DNA from: Couchioplanes caeruleus
GTDB lineage: Bacteria; Actinomycetota; Actinomycetes; Mycobacteriales; Micromonosporaceae
NCBI RefSeq assembly: GCF_023499255.1
Contig: NZ_CP092183.1
Span: forward strand, 4,088,501-4,152,500
DNA: 64,000 nt
Reading direction: 5' to 3'
Both the position numbers and the translations under genes were made by a program. The notes beneath the pieces are model-generated. The model worked only from the letters and a program-made list of their open reading frames with translations. It did not search any database and was not told the origin of the DNA. Position 1 is the stretch's first letter; each line of letters opens with the position of its first letter. Positions 43,385 through 52,257 of the stretch are shown piece after piece.

Positions 43385-44878
43385 TCAGAGCTCGTTGCGC
43401 CACTTACGGCCGCTGCGGCCGATGAGGCGGTCGGCGTCGGTGGGGCCCCAGGAGGCGGCCTCGTACGTCGGGATCGGGGACTGGTCCTTCGCCCAGTGCT
43501 CGATGATCGGGTCGACGATGCGCCAGCACTGCTCGACCTCGTCGCTGCGGATGAACAGTGTCGGGTCGCCGAGCAGGGCGTCGAGCAGCAGCCGCTCGTA
43601 CGCCTCGGGCGACTCCTCGCGGAACGTCTGCTCGTACGAGAAGTCCATGCTGGCCGTGCGCACCCGGAACGAGTGGCCGGGGACCTTCGCGCCGAAGCGC
43701 AGCGAGATGCCCTCGTTGGGCTGGATCCGCAGGATGAGTGCGTCGGCGTCGAGTTCGGTGAGCTGCGCGGTGGGGATCGGCAGGTGCGGCGGACGCTGGA
43801 ACTGCAGCGCCACCTCGGTGACCCGGGCCGGCAGCCGCTTGCCGGTACGCACGTAGAACGGCACCCCCGCCCAGCGCCAGTTGTCGACGTTGAGCCGCAT
43901 GGCCGCGTACGTCTCCGTGCGCGACAGCGGGTCGACCCCGGCCTCCTCGCGGTAGCCGGCCATGAGGTCCTCGCGGGTGCCGCCGCGGGTGTACTGCCCG
44001 CGCACCGCCAGGTCGGCGATGTCGCGGTCGGTGGGCAGCCGGATGGCCTGCAGCAGCTTCACCTTCTCGTTGCGCAGCCCCTCGGCGTCGAACGAGGCCG
44101 GCGGCTCCATCAGCGCGAGCGCGAGGACCTGCAGCACGTGGTTCTGCACGATGTCGCGCATGGCGCCGGCGTGCTCGTAGAAGCCGCCGCGGGTGCCGAC
44201 GCCCAGCGTCTCGGCGACGGTGATCTGCACGTGGTCGACCCAGGAGCGGTTCCAGATGGGCTGGAAGATCGCGTTGGCGAAGCGCAGCGCCAGCACGTTC
44301 TGGACGGTGTCCTTGCCCAGGTAGTGGTCGATGCGGAAGACCTGCGGCTCGTCGAACGCCGCGTGCACGATGCCGTCCAGCTCGCGGGCGGTCTGCAGGC
44401 TCTTGCCGTACGGCTTCTCGATGACCAGCCGGGCGAACGAGCCCTCGCGGGCGTGGTTGAGCCCCGCGCCGGCGAGCCCGTTGATGACCGGCTCGAACGC
44501 CTCGGCGGGCGTCGACAGGTAGAAGATCCGGTTGCCGGAGGTGCCGCGGGTGGCGTCCAGCTCGTCGAGCACCTCGGCGAGGCGCTTGTACGTCTCCGGG
44601 GCGTCGTAGCCGCCCGAGACGTACCTGATTCCGCCCTGGAGCTGCGGTTTGTCCGCCAGGCTGCGGGTGCCGAGCGCGCTGTCGGCGAACTGGTGGTCCT
44701 CCATCGGCGTGCGGGCCACGCCCACGAGCGCGAACTCGCCGGGGAGGCGGTTGTGCCGGGCCAGGCTCTCTACGGCCGGCAGCAGCTTGCGGCGGGTCAG
44801 GTCGCCGGACGCGCCGAAGATCACCAGGGTGGCGGGCGGGGCGTTGCGGTCCTGTGCGAGCTGGGGAACGGGTTCCAT
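43385..44878 (-). CDS. zwf: Glucose-6-phosphate 1-dehydrogenase
   Basis: 497 aa. The NADP-binding loop VIFGASGDLTRRKLLPAV starts near residue 18. The active-site segment FRIDHYLGKDTVQN and upstream IEKPYGKS are canonical. It oxidises glucose 6-phosphate to 6-phosphogluconolactone, opening the pentose phosphate pathway and supplying NADPH. The usual actinobacterial partners (tal, opcA, pgl, tkt) are not adjacent, so this may be a stand-alone isozyme. Confidence 0.96.
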   Translation of the reverse strand: MEPVPQLAQDRNAPPATLVIFGASGDLTRRKLLPAVESLARHNRLPGEFALVGVARTPMEDHQFADSALGTRSLADKPQLQGGIRYVSGGYDAPETYKRLAEVLDELDATRGTSGNRIFYLSTPAEAFEPVINGLAGAGLNHAREGSFARLVIEKPYGKSLQTARELDGIVHAAFDEPQVFRIDHYLGKDTVQNVLALRFANAIFQPIWNRSWVDHVQITVAETLGVGTRGGFYEHAGAMRDIVQNHVLQVLALALMEPPASFDAEGLRNEKVKLLQAIRLPTDRDIADLAVRGQYTRGGTREDLMAGYREEAGVDPLSRTETYAAMRLNVDNWRWAGVPFYVRTGKRLPARVTEVALQFQRPPHLPIPTAQLTELDADALILRIQPNEGISLRFGAKVPGHSFRVRTASMDFSYEQTFREESPEAYERLLLDALLGDPTLFIRSDEVEQCWRIVDPIIEHWAKDQSPIPTYEAASWGPTDADRLIGRSGRKWRNEL

Positions 44879-45035
44879 CGTCAGGTCTTCCTCCGGCCGC
44901 GTACGTGGGCTTGCGTTTGAACTTTACGCAGCGCGAGGGCCGCTCGGATCAAACCGGTACGCCGATGCGACCAGGGCCATAGCCGCAAAAGTGGCAAACT
45001 GGGAACTAAGCCGCCGTCCGCCAGAGGGAGATCTC

Positions 45036-45977
45036 GTGAAGTACCGGCTCGTGACCCGCAGCGACTTCGACGGCCTCGTCTGTGCCGTGCTCCTCAAGTT
45101 CATGAACGTGATCGACATCGACGACATCAAGTTCGTCCACCCCAAGGACGTCCAGGACGGTACGGCGGACATCACTGAGCGTGATATTTTGACGAACCTG
45201 CCGTACTCGCCGAAGGCTCACCTGGTGTTCGACCACCACCACTCGGAGACGCTGCGTAACCCCGGGGAGCGGCCGAACCACATCATCAACGCGGACGCGC
45301 CCTCGGCCGCGCGGGTGGTGTTCGAGTACTACGGCGGCGCCGACCGCTTCCCGGAGGTGCCCGGCGACCTCATGCGCGCCGTCGACCAGGCGGACTCGGC
45401 CGACTACTCGATCGACGACATCCTGCGTCCCACGGGCTGGACGCTGCTCAACTTCATCATGGACAGCCGGACCGGGCTGGGCCGCTTCAAGGAGTTCCGG
45501 GTCTCCAACTTCGCCCTGATGCGGCTGCTCATCGACGCCTGCATCCAGATGGGCATCGACGAGATCCTCAGGATGCCCGACGTGGCCGAGCGCGTCGACA
45601 TGTACCGCGACTCGTCCGCCATGTTCGTGGAGCAGCTGCAGCGGGTCAGCCGGGTCGACGGCGACGTCGTGATCGTGGACCTGCGCGAGGAGGAGACGAT
45701 CTTCGCCGGCAACCGCTTCATGGTGTACGCGCTGTTCCCCGAGGCGCGCGTCTCGGTCCACGTGATCTGGGGCTTCCAGCGGCAGAACACCGTCTTCGCC
45801 TGCGGCAAGTCGATCCTCGACCGCACCTCGCCGGTCGACATCGGCGAGGTGATGCTGCGCTACGGCGGCGGCGGCCACCTCGCCGCGGGCACCTGCCAGG
45901 TCCCGCACCAGGACGCCGAACGGGTCCAGACCGAGATCGTCGAAGCGCTCAGGACCCCGCGTACGGTCTCGGTCTAG
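45036..45977 (+). CDS. DHH-family phosphoesterase
   Basis: 313 aa from GTG at 45036, preceded by GAGGGAG. The DHH domain has YRLVTRSDFDGLVCAVLLKF (metal Asp), HLVFDHHHSETLRN (DHH) and VDQADSADYS. The C-terminal DHHA1-like part has YGGGGHLAAGTCQVP. The family includes NrnA-type oligoribonucleases, c-di-AMP phosphodiesterases and exopolyphosphatases. There are no membrane or CBS domains, so an NrnA-like role is likeliest. It is divergent from zwf and ends in a strong terminator. Confidence 0.87.
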   Translation: MKYRLVTRSDFDGLVCAVLLKFMNVIDIDDIKFVHPKDVQDGTADITERDILTNLPYSPKAHLVFDHHHSETLRNPGERPNHIINADAPSAARVVFEYYGGADRFPEVPGDLMRAVDQADSADYSIDDILRPTGWTLLNFIMDSRTGLGRFKEFRVSNFALMRLLIDACIQMGIDEILRMPDVAERVDMYRDSSAMFVEQLQRVSRVDGDVVIVDLREEETIFAGNRFMVYALFPEARVSVHVIWGFQRQNTVFACGKSILDRTSPVDIGEVMLRYGGGGHLAAGTCQVPHQDAERVQTEIVEALRTPRTVSV

Positions 45978-45985
45978 ATGGTGTT

Positions 45986-46019
45986 GGCGGGGCGGGAAGC
46001 CGAACCTTCCCGCCCCGCC
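45986..46019 (+). terminator. Terminator after the DHH phosphoesterase
   Basis: A perfect 14-bp stem, GGCGGGGCGGGAAG (45986-45999) against CTTCCCGCCCCGCC (46006-46019), has the 6-nt loop CCGAAC. It begins 8 nt after the stop. Confidence 0.88.
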
Positions 46020-46123
46020 CGACGCGAGTCGTGGGTCTTGCCCTGGACCCCACCCGCATGTCGTGGTCCGCGCCCCACGCGCATCGCCACGACAAGCCCG
46101 CGCCCACCTGCGCGGGACATCTG

Positions 46124-46951
46124 TCACTCCTGAGGGCCGTCCCGGTAGCTCCAGGCGGTCACCCGCGGGGCGCCCGCCGTCGCCAGTTCCTTCTCGTCGC
46201 CCGCGGCCTCCTCGCCGGCCGGCGGCTCGGCGGCCGGGCGGCGGCGCGAGCGCAGCATCGCCACAGCGCCCGCGGCGAGGGCGAGGGCGGCGACGACCCA
46301 CCCGGCGACGGTCCAGAAGCCGGGACCGTCGTCGGCGGCCGCGGCCAGGGCCGCGAAGGTGGCCGCGTCGGCGTCGCTCGTACCGTCGGTCCCGCTCGTG
46401 CCGTGACCGGAATGCCCGGCGGCCTCCTGGCCCGGCGCCGCCGGGGTCAGCGTCAGCGCGACCGGCGGCATCGGCACGGCCTTGGCCGGATCGGCGTACG
46501 TCGGCTGCACCGCGAAGCTCATCCGGGCGCCCGACGTCGGCATCGGGCCCATCGCGACCGTCAGGTCGGTGGACTTGCCGGGTGCCAGCGCCTTGCCCGG
46601 CATGGCGATCCAGGTGATGGACGCGGCGGTCTCGCTCACCGGGCCGGCGCCGTGGATGGGTGTCAGCGGGGCGTCGAGCTTCCGGTTCTCGATCTGCGGT
46701 GCCCAGCTGTCGACCGACAGCGGGTAGACCTCGGCGACCGGCATCTCCGGGGGCAGCACGAGCTTGAGCCGGGTGATCGGGCTGGCGGCCGTGTTCGTCA
46801 CCGTGAACGCGAGGTTCTGGCCACTGCCCTGCGGCACGCTGGGCGGGCTGACCGTCACGTCGGCGGCGGCGGGGGCCGCGAAGCCGAGCACACCAGCGGC
46901 GACGGTGGCGGCCAGTACGCCCGCCCGGCGGTGCTTCTCGAGTCGACTCAC
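46124..46951 (-). CDS. YcnI-like (DUF1775) secreted, membrane-anchored protein
   Basis: 275 aa from GTG at 46951. A signal peptide (VLAATVAAGVLGFAAPAAA) is followed by a DUF1775-like beta domain (DVTVSPPSVPQGSGQNLAFT, PVAEVYPLSVDSWAPQIENR, ASITWIAMPG). A His/Gly-rich linker leads to a C-terminal TM (GFWTVAGWVVAALALAAGAV) and a basic tail. In YcnI proteins the mature N-terminal His binds copper; here the predicted first residue is Asp. No other copper genes are adjacent, so a copper role is doubtful. Confidence 0.78.
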   Translation of the reverse strand: MSRLEKHRRAGVLAATVAAGVLGFAAPAAADVTVSPPSVPQGSGQNLAFTVTNTAASPITRLKLVLPPEMPVAEVYPLSVDSWAPQIENRKLDAPLTPIHGAGPVSETAASITWIAMPGKALAPGKSTDLTVAMGPMPTSGARMSFAVQPTYADPAKAVPMPPVALTLTPAAPGQEAAGHSGHGTSGTDGTSDADAATFAALAAAADDGPGFWTVAGWVVAALALAAGAVAMLRSRRRPAAEPPAGEEAAGDEKELATAGAPRVTAWSYRDGPQE

Positions 46952-47032
46952 GCCCGGTAGTTCGGGCCGCGCGCCGGAATGGTTCAACACCCGGCGAGAT
47001 TTCTTCGCCAGGCCGTGCCGCATGATGGTTGC

Positions 47033-47242
47033 ATGCGTGAGGTGCCCATCGGCGGCGACATGATCAGACTCGGACAGTTCCTCAAGCTCGCCGACCTCAT
47101 CGACACCGGGGGAGAGGCCAAGGTGCTGATCGCCGTCGGTGACGTGACGGTCAACGGTGAGGTGGACACCCGGCGCGGGCGGCAGCTGCATCCCGGGGAC
47201 GTGGTGGCCGTACGCGGCCGGACGGTGCGCGTGATCGCGTAG
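47033..47242 (+). CDS. Small S4-domain RNA-binding protein
   Basis: 69 aa, almost entirely an S4 domain (IRLGQFLKLADLIDTGGEAK, VGDVTVNGEVDTRRGRQLHP then GDVV). It is of YbcJ type, a stand-alone S4 family that binds structured RNA, possibly rRNA. ATG at 47033 has no strong ribosome site. It is divergent from the YcnI-like gene by 81 bp and followed by the polyol transporter promoter. Confidence 0.88.
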   Translation: MREVPIGGDMIRLGQFLKLADLIDTGGEAKVLIAVGDVTVNGEVDTRRGRQLHPGDVVAVRGRTVRVIA

Positions 47243-47276
47243 GGGCGGGACGGGCAGACTTCGATACTCATTTATG

Positions 47277-47326
47277 CAGCTCACCGTCACGAGCTGTTGA
47301 CACCGCGTCGATCACAGGCATGTACT
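47277..47326 (+). promoter_or_regulatory. Predicted promoter and operator of the polyol ABC operon
   Basis: -35 TTGACA (47297-47302), 18-bp spacer and -10-like TGTACT (47321-47326). An inverted repeat CAGCTC-N8-GAGCTG (47277-47296) abuts the -35. A regulator binding there could control the operon, but no regulator gene is adjacent. Confidence 0.55.
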
Positions 47327-47359
47327 GGGTCCGATGTCCCGCCTCGCTGGGGAGGCCCC

Positions 47360-48724
47360 ATGTCACGTGCCCGTCTGCTGCCGGGAACCGTCACCGTCCT
47401 GCTGGCCGTGGCCCTCGCCGGATGCGCGGGATGGGGTGGCGGCGGGGGCGGCTCCGGCGGGGCGAACAGCATCGACGTGCTGATGGTCAACAACCCGCAG
47501 ATGATCGATCTGCAGCGGCTGACCGCGGACACCTTCACGAAGCAGACCGGCATCACGGTCAACTTCACGGTGCTGCCGGAGAACGACGTCCGCGACAAGA
47601 TCAGCCAGGAATTCTCCAGCCAGGCCGGGCAGTACGACATCGCGTCGCTGAGCAACTTCGAGATCCCGATCTACGCCAAGAGCAAGTGGATCGCGCCGCT
47701 CGACGACTACGTGCGCGCGGACACCGCGTTCGATCAGGCGGACATCCTCAAACCGATGACGCAGTCGCTCACCGCGGACGACGGCAAGCTCTACGGCGAG
47801 CCCTTCTACGGTGAGTCGTCGTTCCTGATGTACCGCAAGGACGTGCTCGACGCCCAGGGCATCACGATGCCGGCGAAGCCGACCTGGCAGCAGGTCGCCG
47901 ACATCGCCGCCCGGGTGGACGGCAAGCAGCCCGGCATGGCCGGCATCTGCCTGCGCGGCCAGCCCGGCTGGGGCCAGATCTTCGCCCCGCTCACCACGGT
48001 CGTCAACACCTTCGGGGGTACGTGGTTCGACGCGGACTGGAACGCCCGGGTGAACGCGCCGGAGTTCCGCCAGGCCACCCAGTTCTACGTGGACCTGGTC
48101 CGCGCCCACGGCGAGACGGGCGCCCCGCAGGCCGGCTTCACCGAGTGCCTCAACAACCTCATCCAGGGCAACGTCGCCATGTGGTACGACGCCACCAGTG
48201 CCGCCGGCTCGCTCGAGGCCGCGGACTCCCCGGTCAAGGGCAAGATCGGGTACGCCGCCGCCCCCGTGGTCCGTACGCCGAGCTCCGGCTGGCTGTACGC
48301 GTGGTCCTGGAGCATCCAGCAGGCCAGCGAGAAGAAGGACAACGCCTGGAAGTTCATCTCCTGGGCCTCGTCGAAGCAGTACGAGCAGCTCGTCGGCGAA
48401 CGGGTCGGCTGGTCCAGCGTCCCGGCCGGCAAGCGCTCCTCCACGTACACCAACCAGGACTACCTCAAGGTGGCCTCGGCGTTCGCCGCGCCCACCCGGG
48501 ACGCCATCGCGGGCGCCGACCCGCGCAACCCCGGCGTGCAGCCACGCCCGGCGCTCGGCATCCAGTTCGTCGACATCCCCGAGTTCACCGACCTCGGCAC
48601 CCAGGCCTCCCAGTACGTCAGCTCCGCCATCGCCGGGCAGATGAGCGTGACCGAGGCCCTCGACCGCGGCCAGCGGCTGGCCGAGGACGTCGCCGAACGC
48701 TACAAGTCCCGCGCGGAAGGCTGA
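47360..48724 (+). CDS. Polyol/sugar ABC transporter substrate-binding lipoprotein (SmoE/MtlE-like)
   Basis: 454 aa from ATG at 47360 after GGGGAGG. A lipobox (LLAVALAGC) anchors it. Motifs TVLPENDVRDKISQEFSSQA, YDIASLSNFEIPIYAKSKWI, YGEPFYGESSFLMYRKDVLD, GICLRGQPGWGQIF and SGWLYAWSWSIQQASEKKDN match the sorbitol/mannitol-binding group. It should deliver polyols or related sugars to the two permeases downstream. The substrate assignment is by family resemblance. Confidence 0.88.
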   Translation: MSRARLLPGTVTVLLAVALAGCAGWGGGGGGSGGANSIDVLMVNNPQMIDLQRLTADTFTKQTGITVNFTVLPENDVRDKISQEFSSQAGQYDIASLSNFEIPIYAKSKWIAPLDDYVRADTAFDQADILKPMTQSLTADDGKLYGEPFYGESSFLMYRKDVLDAQGITMPAKPTWQQVADIAARVDGKQPGMAGICLRGQPGWGQIFAPLTTVVNTFGGTWFDADWNARVNAPEFRQATQFYVDLVRAHGETGAPQAGFTECLNNLIQGNVAMWYDATSAAGSLEAADSPVKGKIGYAAAPVVRTPSSGWLYAWSWSIQQASEKKDNAWKFISWASSKQYEQLVGERVGWSSVPAGKRSSTYTNQDYLKVASAFAAPTRDAIAGADPRNPGVQPRPALGIQFVDIPEFTDLGTQASQYVSSAIAGQMSVTEALDRGQRLAEDVAERYKSRAEG

Positions 48725-48733
48725 GGTGCCGTC

Positions 48734-49693
48734 ATGACGTCCGTCGCCGAACAGACCGGCACCCGGGCCGGCACCGCCGAGCCGCCGCGGGGCGGGGCCC
48801 GCCGCGCGAGCGGCTGGATCCGGCGCGCGCCGCTGCTGCCCGCGCTCATCTTCATGATCGTGGTGACCCAGCTGCCGTTCGTGGCCACCCTGGTCATCTC
48901 GTTCATGGACTGGAACGCGTACTACCCCGACGAGGTGGGCTTCGCCGGCGTCGACAACTTCCGGCGGGTGTTCACCGACGTCAACATGCGCGACGCCGTC
49001 TGGACCACGATCCTGCTCACCGTCGGCGTGGTGCTGCTGAGCCTCGTCCTGGGCCTGGGCATCGCGCTGCTGCTGGACCGCAAATTCCGGGGCCGGGGAG
49101 CGGTCCGCACGATGATGATCGCCCCGTTCCTCGTGGTGCCGGTCGCCGCGGCGCTGCTGTGGAAGCACGCGCTCTACAACCCCGAGTACGGCCTCTTCAA
49201 CGGCGCGCTCACCTGGATCTGGGGCCTGTTCGGCTCGGACAACCCACCGCAGCCCGACTGGATCAGCAACATGCCGCTCTGGTCGGTGATCTTCGCCCTG
49301 GTCTGGCAGTGGACGCCGTTCATGATGCTGATCCTGCTGGCCGGCCTGCAGGGGCGCCCGCTCGACGTGATCGAGGCGGCCCGCATCGACGGGGCGAACA
49401 ACTGGCAGATCTTCCGCAGCATGACCCTGCCGCACCTGCGCCAGTACCTCGAGCTCGGCGCGCTGCTCGGCTCGATCTACATCGTGCAGAACTTCGACGC
49501 GGTCTTCACGATCACGTCCGGCGGGCTCGGTACGGCCAACCTCCCGTACACGATCTACCAGATCTTCTACCAGGCCCACGACTACGGCCGGGCCTCCGCC
49601 GCCGCGGTCGTCGTGGTGGCCGGGACCATCATCATCGCGACGTTCGCGCTGCGTACGGTGTCGTCGCTGTTCCGAGAGGACCCGGGCCATTGA
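48734..49693 (+). CDS. Polyol/sugar ABC permease 1 (SmoF-like)
   Basis: 319 aa with six helices (LLPALIFMIVVTQLPFVATL first). The EAA-type loop DVIEAARIDGANNWQIFRSM, then TLPHLRQYL, binds the ATPase. The start follows the previous stop by 9 nt. A micro-ORF at its end links to the second permease. It resembles MalF/SmoF-type binding-protein-dependent permeases. Confidence 0.93.
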   Translation: MTSVAEQTGTRAGTAEPPRGGARRASGWIRRAPLLPALIFMIVVTQLPFVATLVISFMDWNAYYPDEVGFAGVDNFRRVFTDVNMRDAVWTTILLTVGVVLLSLVLGLGIALLLDRKFRGRGAVRTMMIAPFLVVPVAAALLWKHALYNPEYGLFNGALTWIWGLFGSDNPPQPDWISNMPLWSVIFALVWQWTPFMMLILLAGLQGRPLDVIEAARIDGANNWQIFRSMTLPHLRQYLELGALLGSIYIVQNFDAVFTITSGGLGTANLPYTIYQIFYQAHDYGRASAAAVVVVAGTIIIATFALRTVSSLFREDPGH

Positions 49694-49767
49694 GTGCAGC
49701 GGTGGGGCTACGACCTGAACCACGACGGCGGACGAGCGCCGACCCGCGGAGCGGAGGCCGGCAATGA
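49690..49767 (+). CDS. 25-residue micro-ORF bridging two permease genes
   Basis: TTG at 49690 overlaps the permease-1 stop (TTGA). The frame reads MSAAVGLRPEPRRRTSADPR then SGGRQ, and its TGA overlaps the ATG of permease 2 (ATGA). It spans exactly the 70-bp gap. This is the same layout as the micro-ORF at 26424-26483, though a TTG start makes it weaker. Chance cannot be excluded in stop-poor DNA. Confidence 0.35.
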   Translation: MSAAVGLRPEPRRRTSADPRSGGRQ

Positions 49768-50648
49768 GCATCACCGACACCGCACCGATCGCAGCGACGC
49801 GGGACGAGCGCGGCCGGCCCGTGAAGAAGCGGCGCGAGGGCGCCAACGTCTGGCTGAGCCTGCTGGCGTGGGTGGTCGGCATCCTGTTCGTGCTGCCCGT
49901 GGTGTGGATGGTGCTGACCTCGTTCCACTCCGAGGCCAAGGCCGCGCAGAACCCGCCGGCCGTCTTCGCCCCGCTCACCCTCGAGGGCTACCGCGAGTTC
50001 TTCTCCGGCGGCGCGAGCCCGTGGCCGCCGCTGCTGAACTCGCTCACCGCCAGCGTGGTGTCGACCGCCCTGGTGCTGCTGCTGAGCTTCCCGGCCGCGT
50101 ACGCCCTGAGCATCAAGCCGGTGAAGAAGTGGACCGACGTGCTGTTCTTCTTCCTCTCCACCAAGATGCTCCCGGTCGTCGCCGGCCTGCTCCCGCTGTA
50201 CCTGTTCGCCCAGAACACCGGCCTTCTCGACAACATCTGGCTGCTCATCGTCTTCTACACCGCGATGAACCTGCCGATCGCGGTGTGGATGATGCGCTCG
50301 TTCCTGTCCGAGGTGCCGGTGGAGATGCTGGAGGCGGCCGCGATGGACGGCGCCGGGCTGAGCAAGACGCTGCGCTCGGTGATCGCGCCCGTGGTCATGC
50401 CCGGCATCGCCGCGACCGCGCTGATCTGCTTCATCTTCAGCTGGAACGAGCTGCTGTTCGCCCGGGTCCTGACCGCCACCGTCGCCGAGACCGCGCCGGT
50501 GTTCCTCACCAGCTTCGTCACCAGCCAGGGCCTGTTCCTCGCCCAGCTGTGCGCGGCCGCGTTCGTGGTCTCGCTGCCGGTGCTGGTGGCCGGCTTCGCC
50601 GCGCAGGACAAGCTCGTGCAGGGCCTGTCGCTGGGGTCGGTGAAGTAG
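49764..50648 (+). CDS. Polyol/sugar ABC permease 2 (SmoG-like)
   Basis: 294 aa with six helices (ANVWLSLLAWVVGILFVLPV first). The EAA loop is EMLEAAAMDGAGLSKTLRSV. ATG follows GGAG. No ATPase gene follows, so a shared ATPase encoded elsewhere (MsiK-like, as in other actinobacteria) is inferred. It is the last transport gene of the operon. Confidence 0.93.
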   Translation: MSITDTAPIAATRDERGRPVKKRREGANVWLSLLAWVVGILFVLPVVWMVLTSFHSEAKAAQNPPAVFAPLTLEGYREFFSGGASPWPPLLNSLTASVVSTALVLLLSFPAAYALSIKPVKKWTDVLFFFLSTKMLPVVAGLLPLYLFAQNTGLLDNIWLLIVFYTAMNLPIAVWMMRSFLSEVPVEMLEAAAMDGAGLSKTLRSVIAPVVMPGIAATALICFIFSWNELLFARVLTATVAETAPVFLTSFVTSQGLFLAQLCAAAFVVSLPVLVAGFAAQDKLVQGLSLGSVK

Positions 50649-50723
50649 CGGGGCCGGTGAAGGGGTGGCACGTTTTTCGCGCGGCGGTGGAACCGGGCGC
50701 CGACGGGGGTACGTCTGACGACC

Positions 50724-51611
50724 ATGACGACATTTCGCGGCCTGGGGGCGGTCGCAGCCGCCGCCACATTCCTCCTGATCAGCGCCTGCGCGCAGGCCGG
50801 CACCGCCGGTGGGTCCGGCGCCGCGCCGTCCTCCGTGCCCCCGTCCGGCCCGCCCGCCGGCGACGCGGACGGCCTGGTGCTGCGGGTCAGCCACACCGGC
50901 GGGTTCGTCGGCCCGGACGCGCTCGCCGGCCGCCTGCCCGACCTCAGCGTGTACGCCGACGGCCGGATGATCTTCGAGGGCCCGGTCACGGCGATCTACC
51001 CCGGTGCCGCGCTGCCCAACGTGCAGGTCCGCCTGATCTCGCCCGCGCAGGTGCGCGAGCTCGTCGAGCGCGCCGTGGCCGCCGGGGTGCGCTCCGGCGC
51101 CGACCTCGGGCAGCCGGGCGTCGCCGACGCCACCACCACCGAGGTCACCGTCGTCACGGCGGCGGGCGAACAGAAGGTGGCCGCGAACGCGCTGCGTGAG
51201 GCGAGCGACGACGACCCGCGGCTCACCCCGGCGCAGCGGCAGGCCCGGGCGAAGCTGCAGGACTTCATCGACCGGGCCGACAAGCTGGCCGCCGGTCCCG
51301 GCGCGCAGCCGTACCGGCCGGAGATCCTGGCGGCGATCGTCACGCCGTACGTCGAACCCGGCGACGACCTGCCCGCCCGGCCCGAGGGCAGGACGTGGCC
51401 GGGCCCGGCGCTGCCCGGGGAGCCGCTCACCCCGGCCCTCAAGCTCAGCTGCGTGACCGCGACCGGCGAGCAACGCGACGCGATCCTCGCCGCGGCGAAG
51501 GACGCGAGCGCGAACACCCCGTGGGTCTCCGGCGGCAACGGCTGGACCGTCCGCTTCCGTCCGCTGCTGCCCGGCGAGACCGGCTGCGCCGATCTGAAGG
51601 CGGCGCGGTGA
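50724..51611 (+). CDS. Lipoprotein of unknown function
   Basis: 295 aa. A lipobox (AATFLLISAC) precedes a short Ser/Pro linker. The domain has LVLRVSHTGGFVGPDALAGR, LPDLSVYADGRMIFEGPVTA, and VRLISPAQVRELVERAVAAG. The C-terminal part (SGGNGWTVRFRPLLPGETGC) has a Cys pair. The sequence looks like a secreted actinobacterial family without known role. It is 75 bp after the polyol operon and may be independent. Confidence 0.78.
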   Translation: MTTFRGLGAVAAAATFLLISACAQAGTAGGSGAAPSSVPPSGPPAGDADGLVLRVSHTGGFVGPDALAGRLPDLSVYADGRMIFEGPVTAIYPGAALPNVQVRLISPAQVRELVERAVAAGVRSGADLGQPGVADATTTEVTVVTAAGEQKVAANALREASDDDPRLTPAQRQARAKLQDFIDRADKLAAGPGAQPYRPEILAAIVTPYVEPGDDLPARPEGRTWPGPALPGEPLTPALKLSCVTATGEQRDAILAAAKDASANTPWVSGGNGWTVRFRPLLPGETGCADLKAAR

Positions 51612-51731
51612 CCCCGATCGGCGAGCCCTTCGACCCGGCCCAGCACTCCCGCGGGCCGGCCGGTGACCGGGACGGCGACGGGCCGGGACAGGCGACGCCC
51701 GTCCCGGCCCGCGCGGCCTGCCGGCCGTGGC

Positions 51732-52100
51732 TCAGCGCACGCCGAGCAGATCCACCACAAAGATGAGCGTCTCGTTCGGCTTGATGACGCCGCCGGCGCC
51801 GCGGGCGCCGTACCCCAGGTGCGGGGGGATGGTCAGCTTGCGGCGGCCGCCGACGCGCATGCCGGCCACGCCCTGGTCCCAGCCGCTGATGACCTGACCG
51901 GCGCCGAGGCCGAACTCGAACGGCTCGCCGCGGTTGTAGGAGGCGTCGAACTCCTTGCCCGAGGAGAACGCGACGCCCACGTAGTGGACGCTGACCTGGT
52001 GTCCCGGCTTCGCCTCGTCGCCGTCGCCGACGACCAGGTCCTCCGCGACCAGCTCGGCGGGCGGCTCACCGGTGATGGGGCCGACGTCGGGCTTCTGCAT
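51732..52100 (-). CDS. FKBP-type peptidyl-prolyl cis-trans isomerase
   Basis: 122 aa, a single FKBP domain with VSVHYVGVAFSSGKEFDASY, then GEPFEFGLGAGQVISGWDQG and the core LTIPPHLGYGARGAGGVI, then NETLIFVVDLLGV. These include the Tyr, Asp, Phe and Trp pocket residues. There is no signal peptide, so it is cytoplasmic. ATG at 52100 follows GGAGGA with 6-nt spacing. It is divergent from the LPMO gene. Confidence 0.95.
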   Translation of the reverse strand: MQKPDVGPITGEPPAELVAEDLVVGDGDEAKPGHQVSVHYVGVAFSSGKEFDASYNRGEPFEFGLGAGQVISGWDQGVAGMRVGGRRKLTIPPHLGYGARGAGGVIKPNETLIFVVDLLGVR

Positions 52101-52257
52101 GTGTCCTCCTGTGTCGATTGCGTGCAGGGCCATGCAACCACAGCCGGGTGTGCTTTCGGGCAGCGCCACCCCTGGGGGGTGAACGATCCGCGGCCGATCT
52201 CCGTACTGTCCGCCGTGGGCCCGCTCCGCCCACAGGGTGTGCCGCCGAGGAGGTCGC

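Noticed and set aside
49694..51199. Plus-strand frame of 501 codons over the second permease
   Set aside because: The permease frame (49764-50648) has TM helices and the EAA loop; the longer frame is an Arg-rich shadow.
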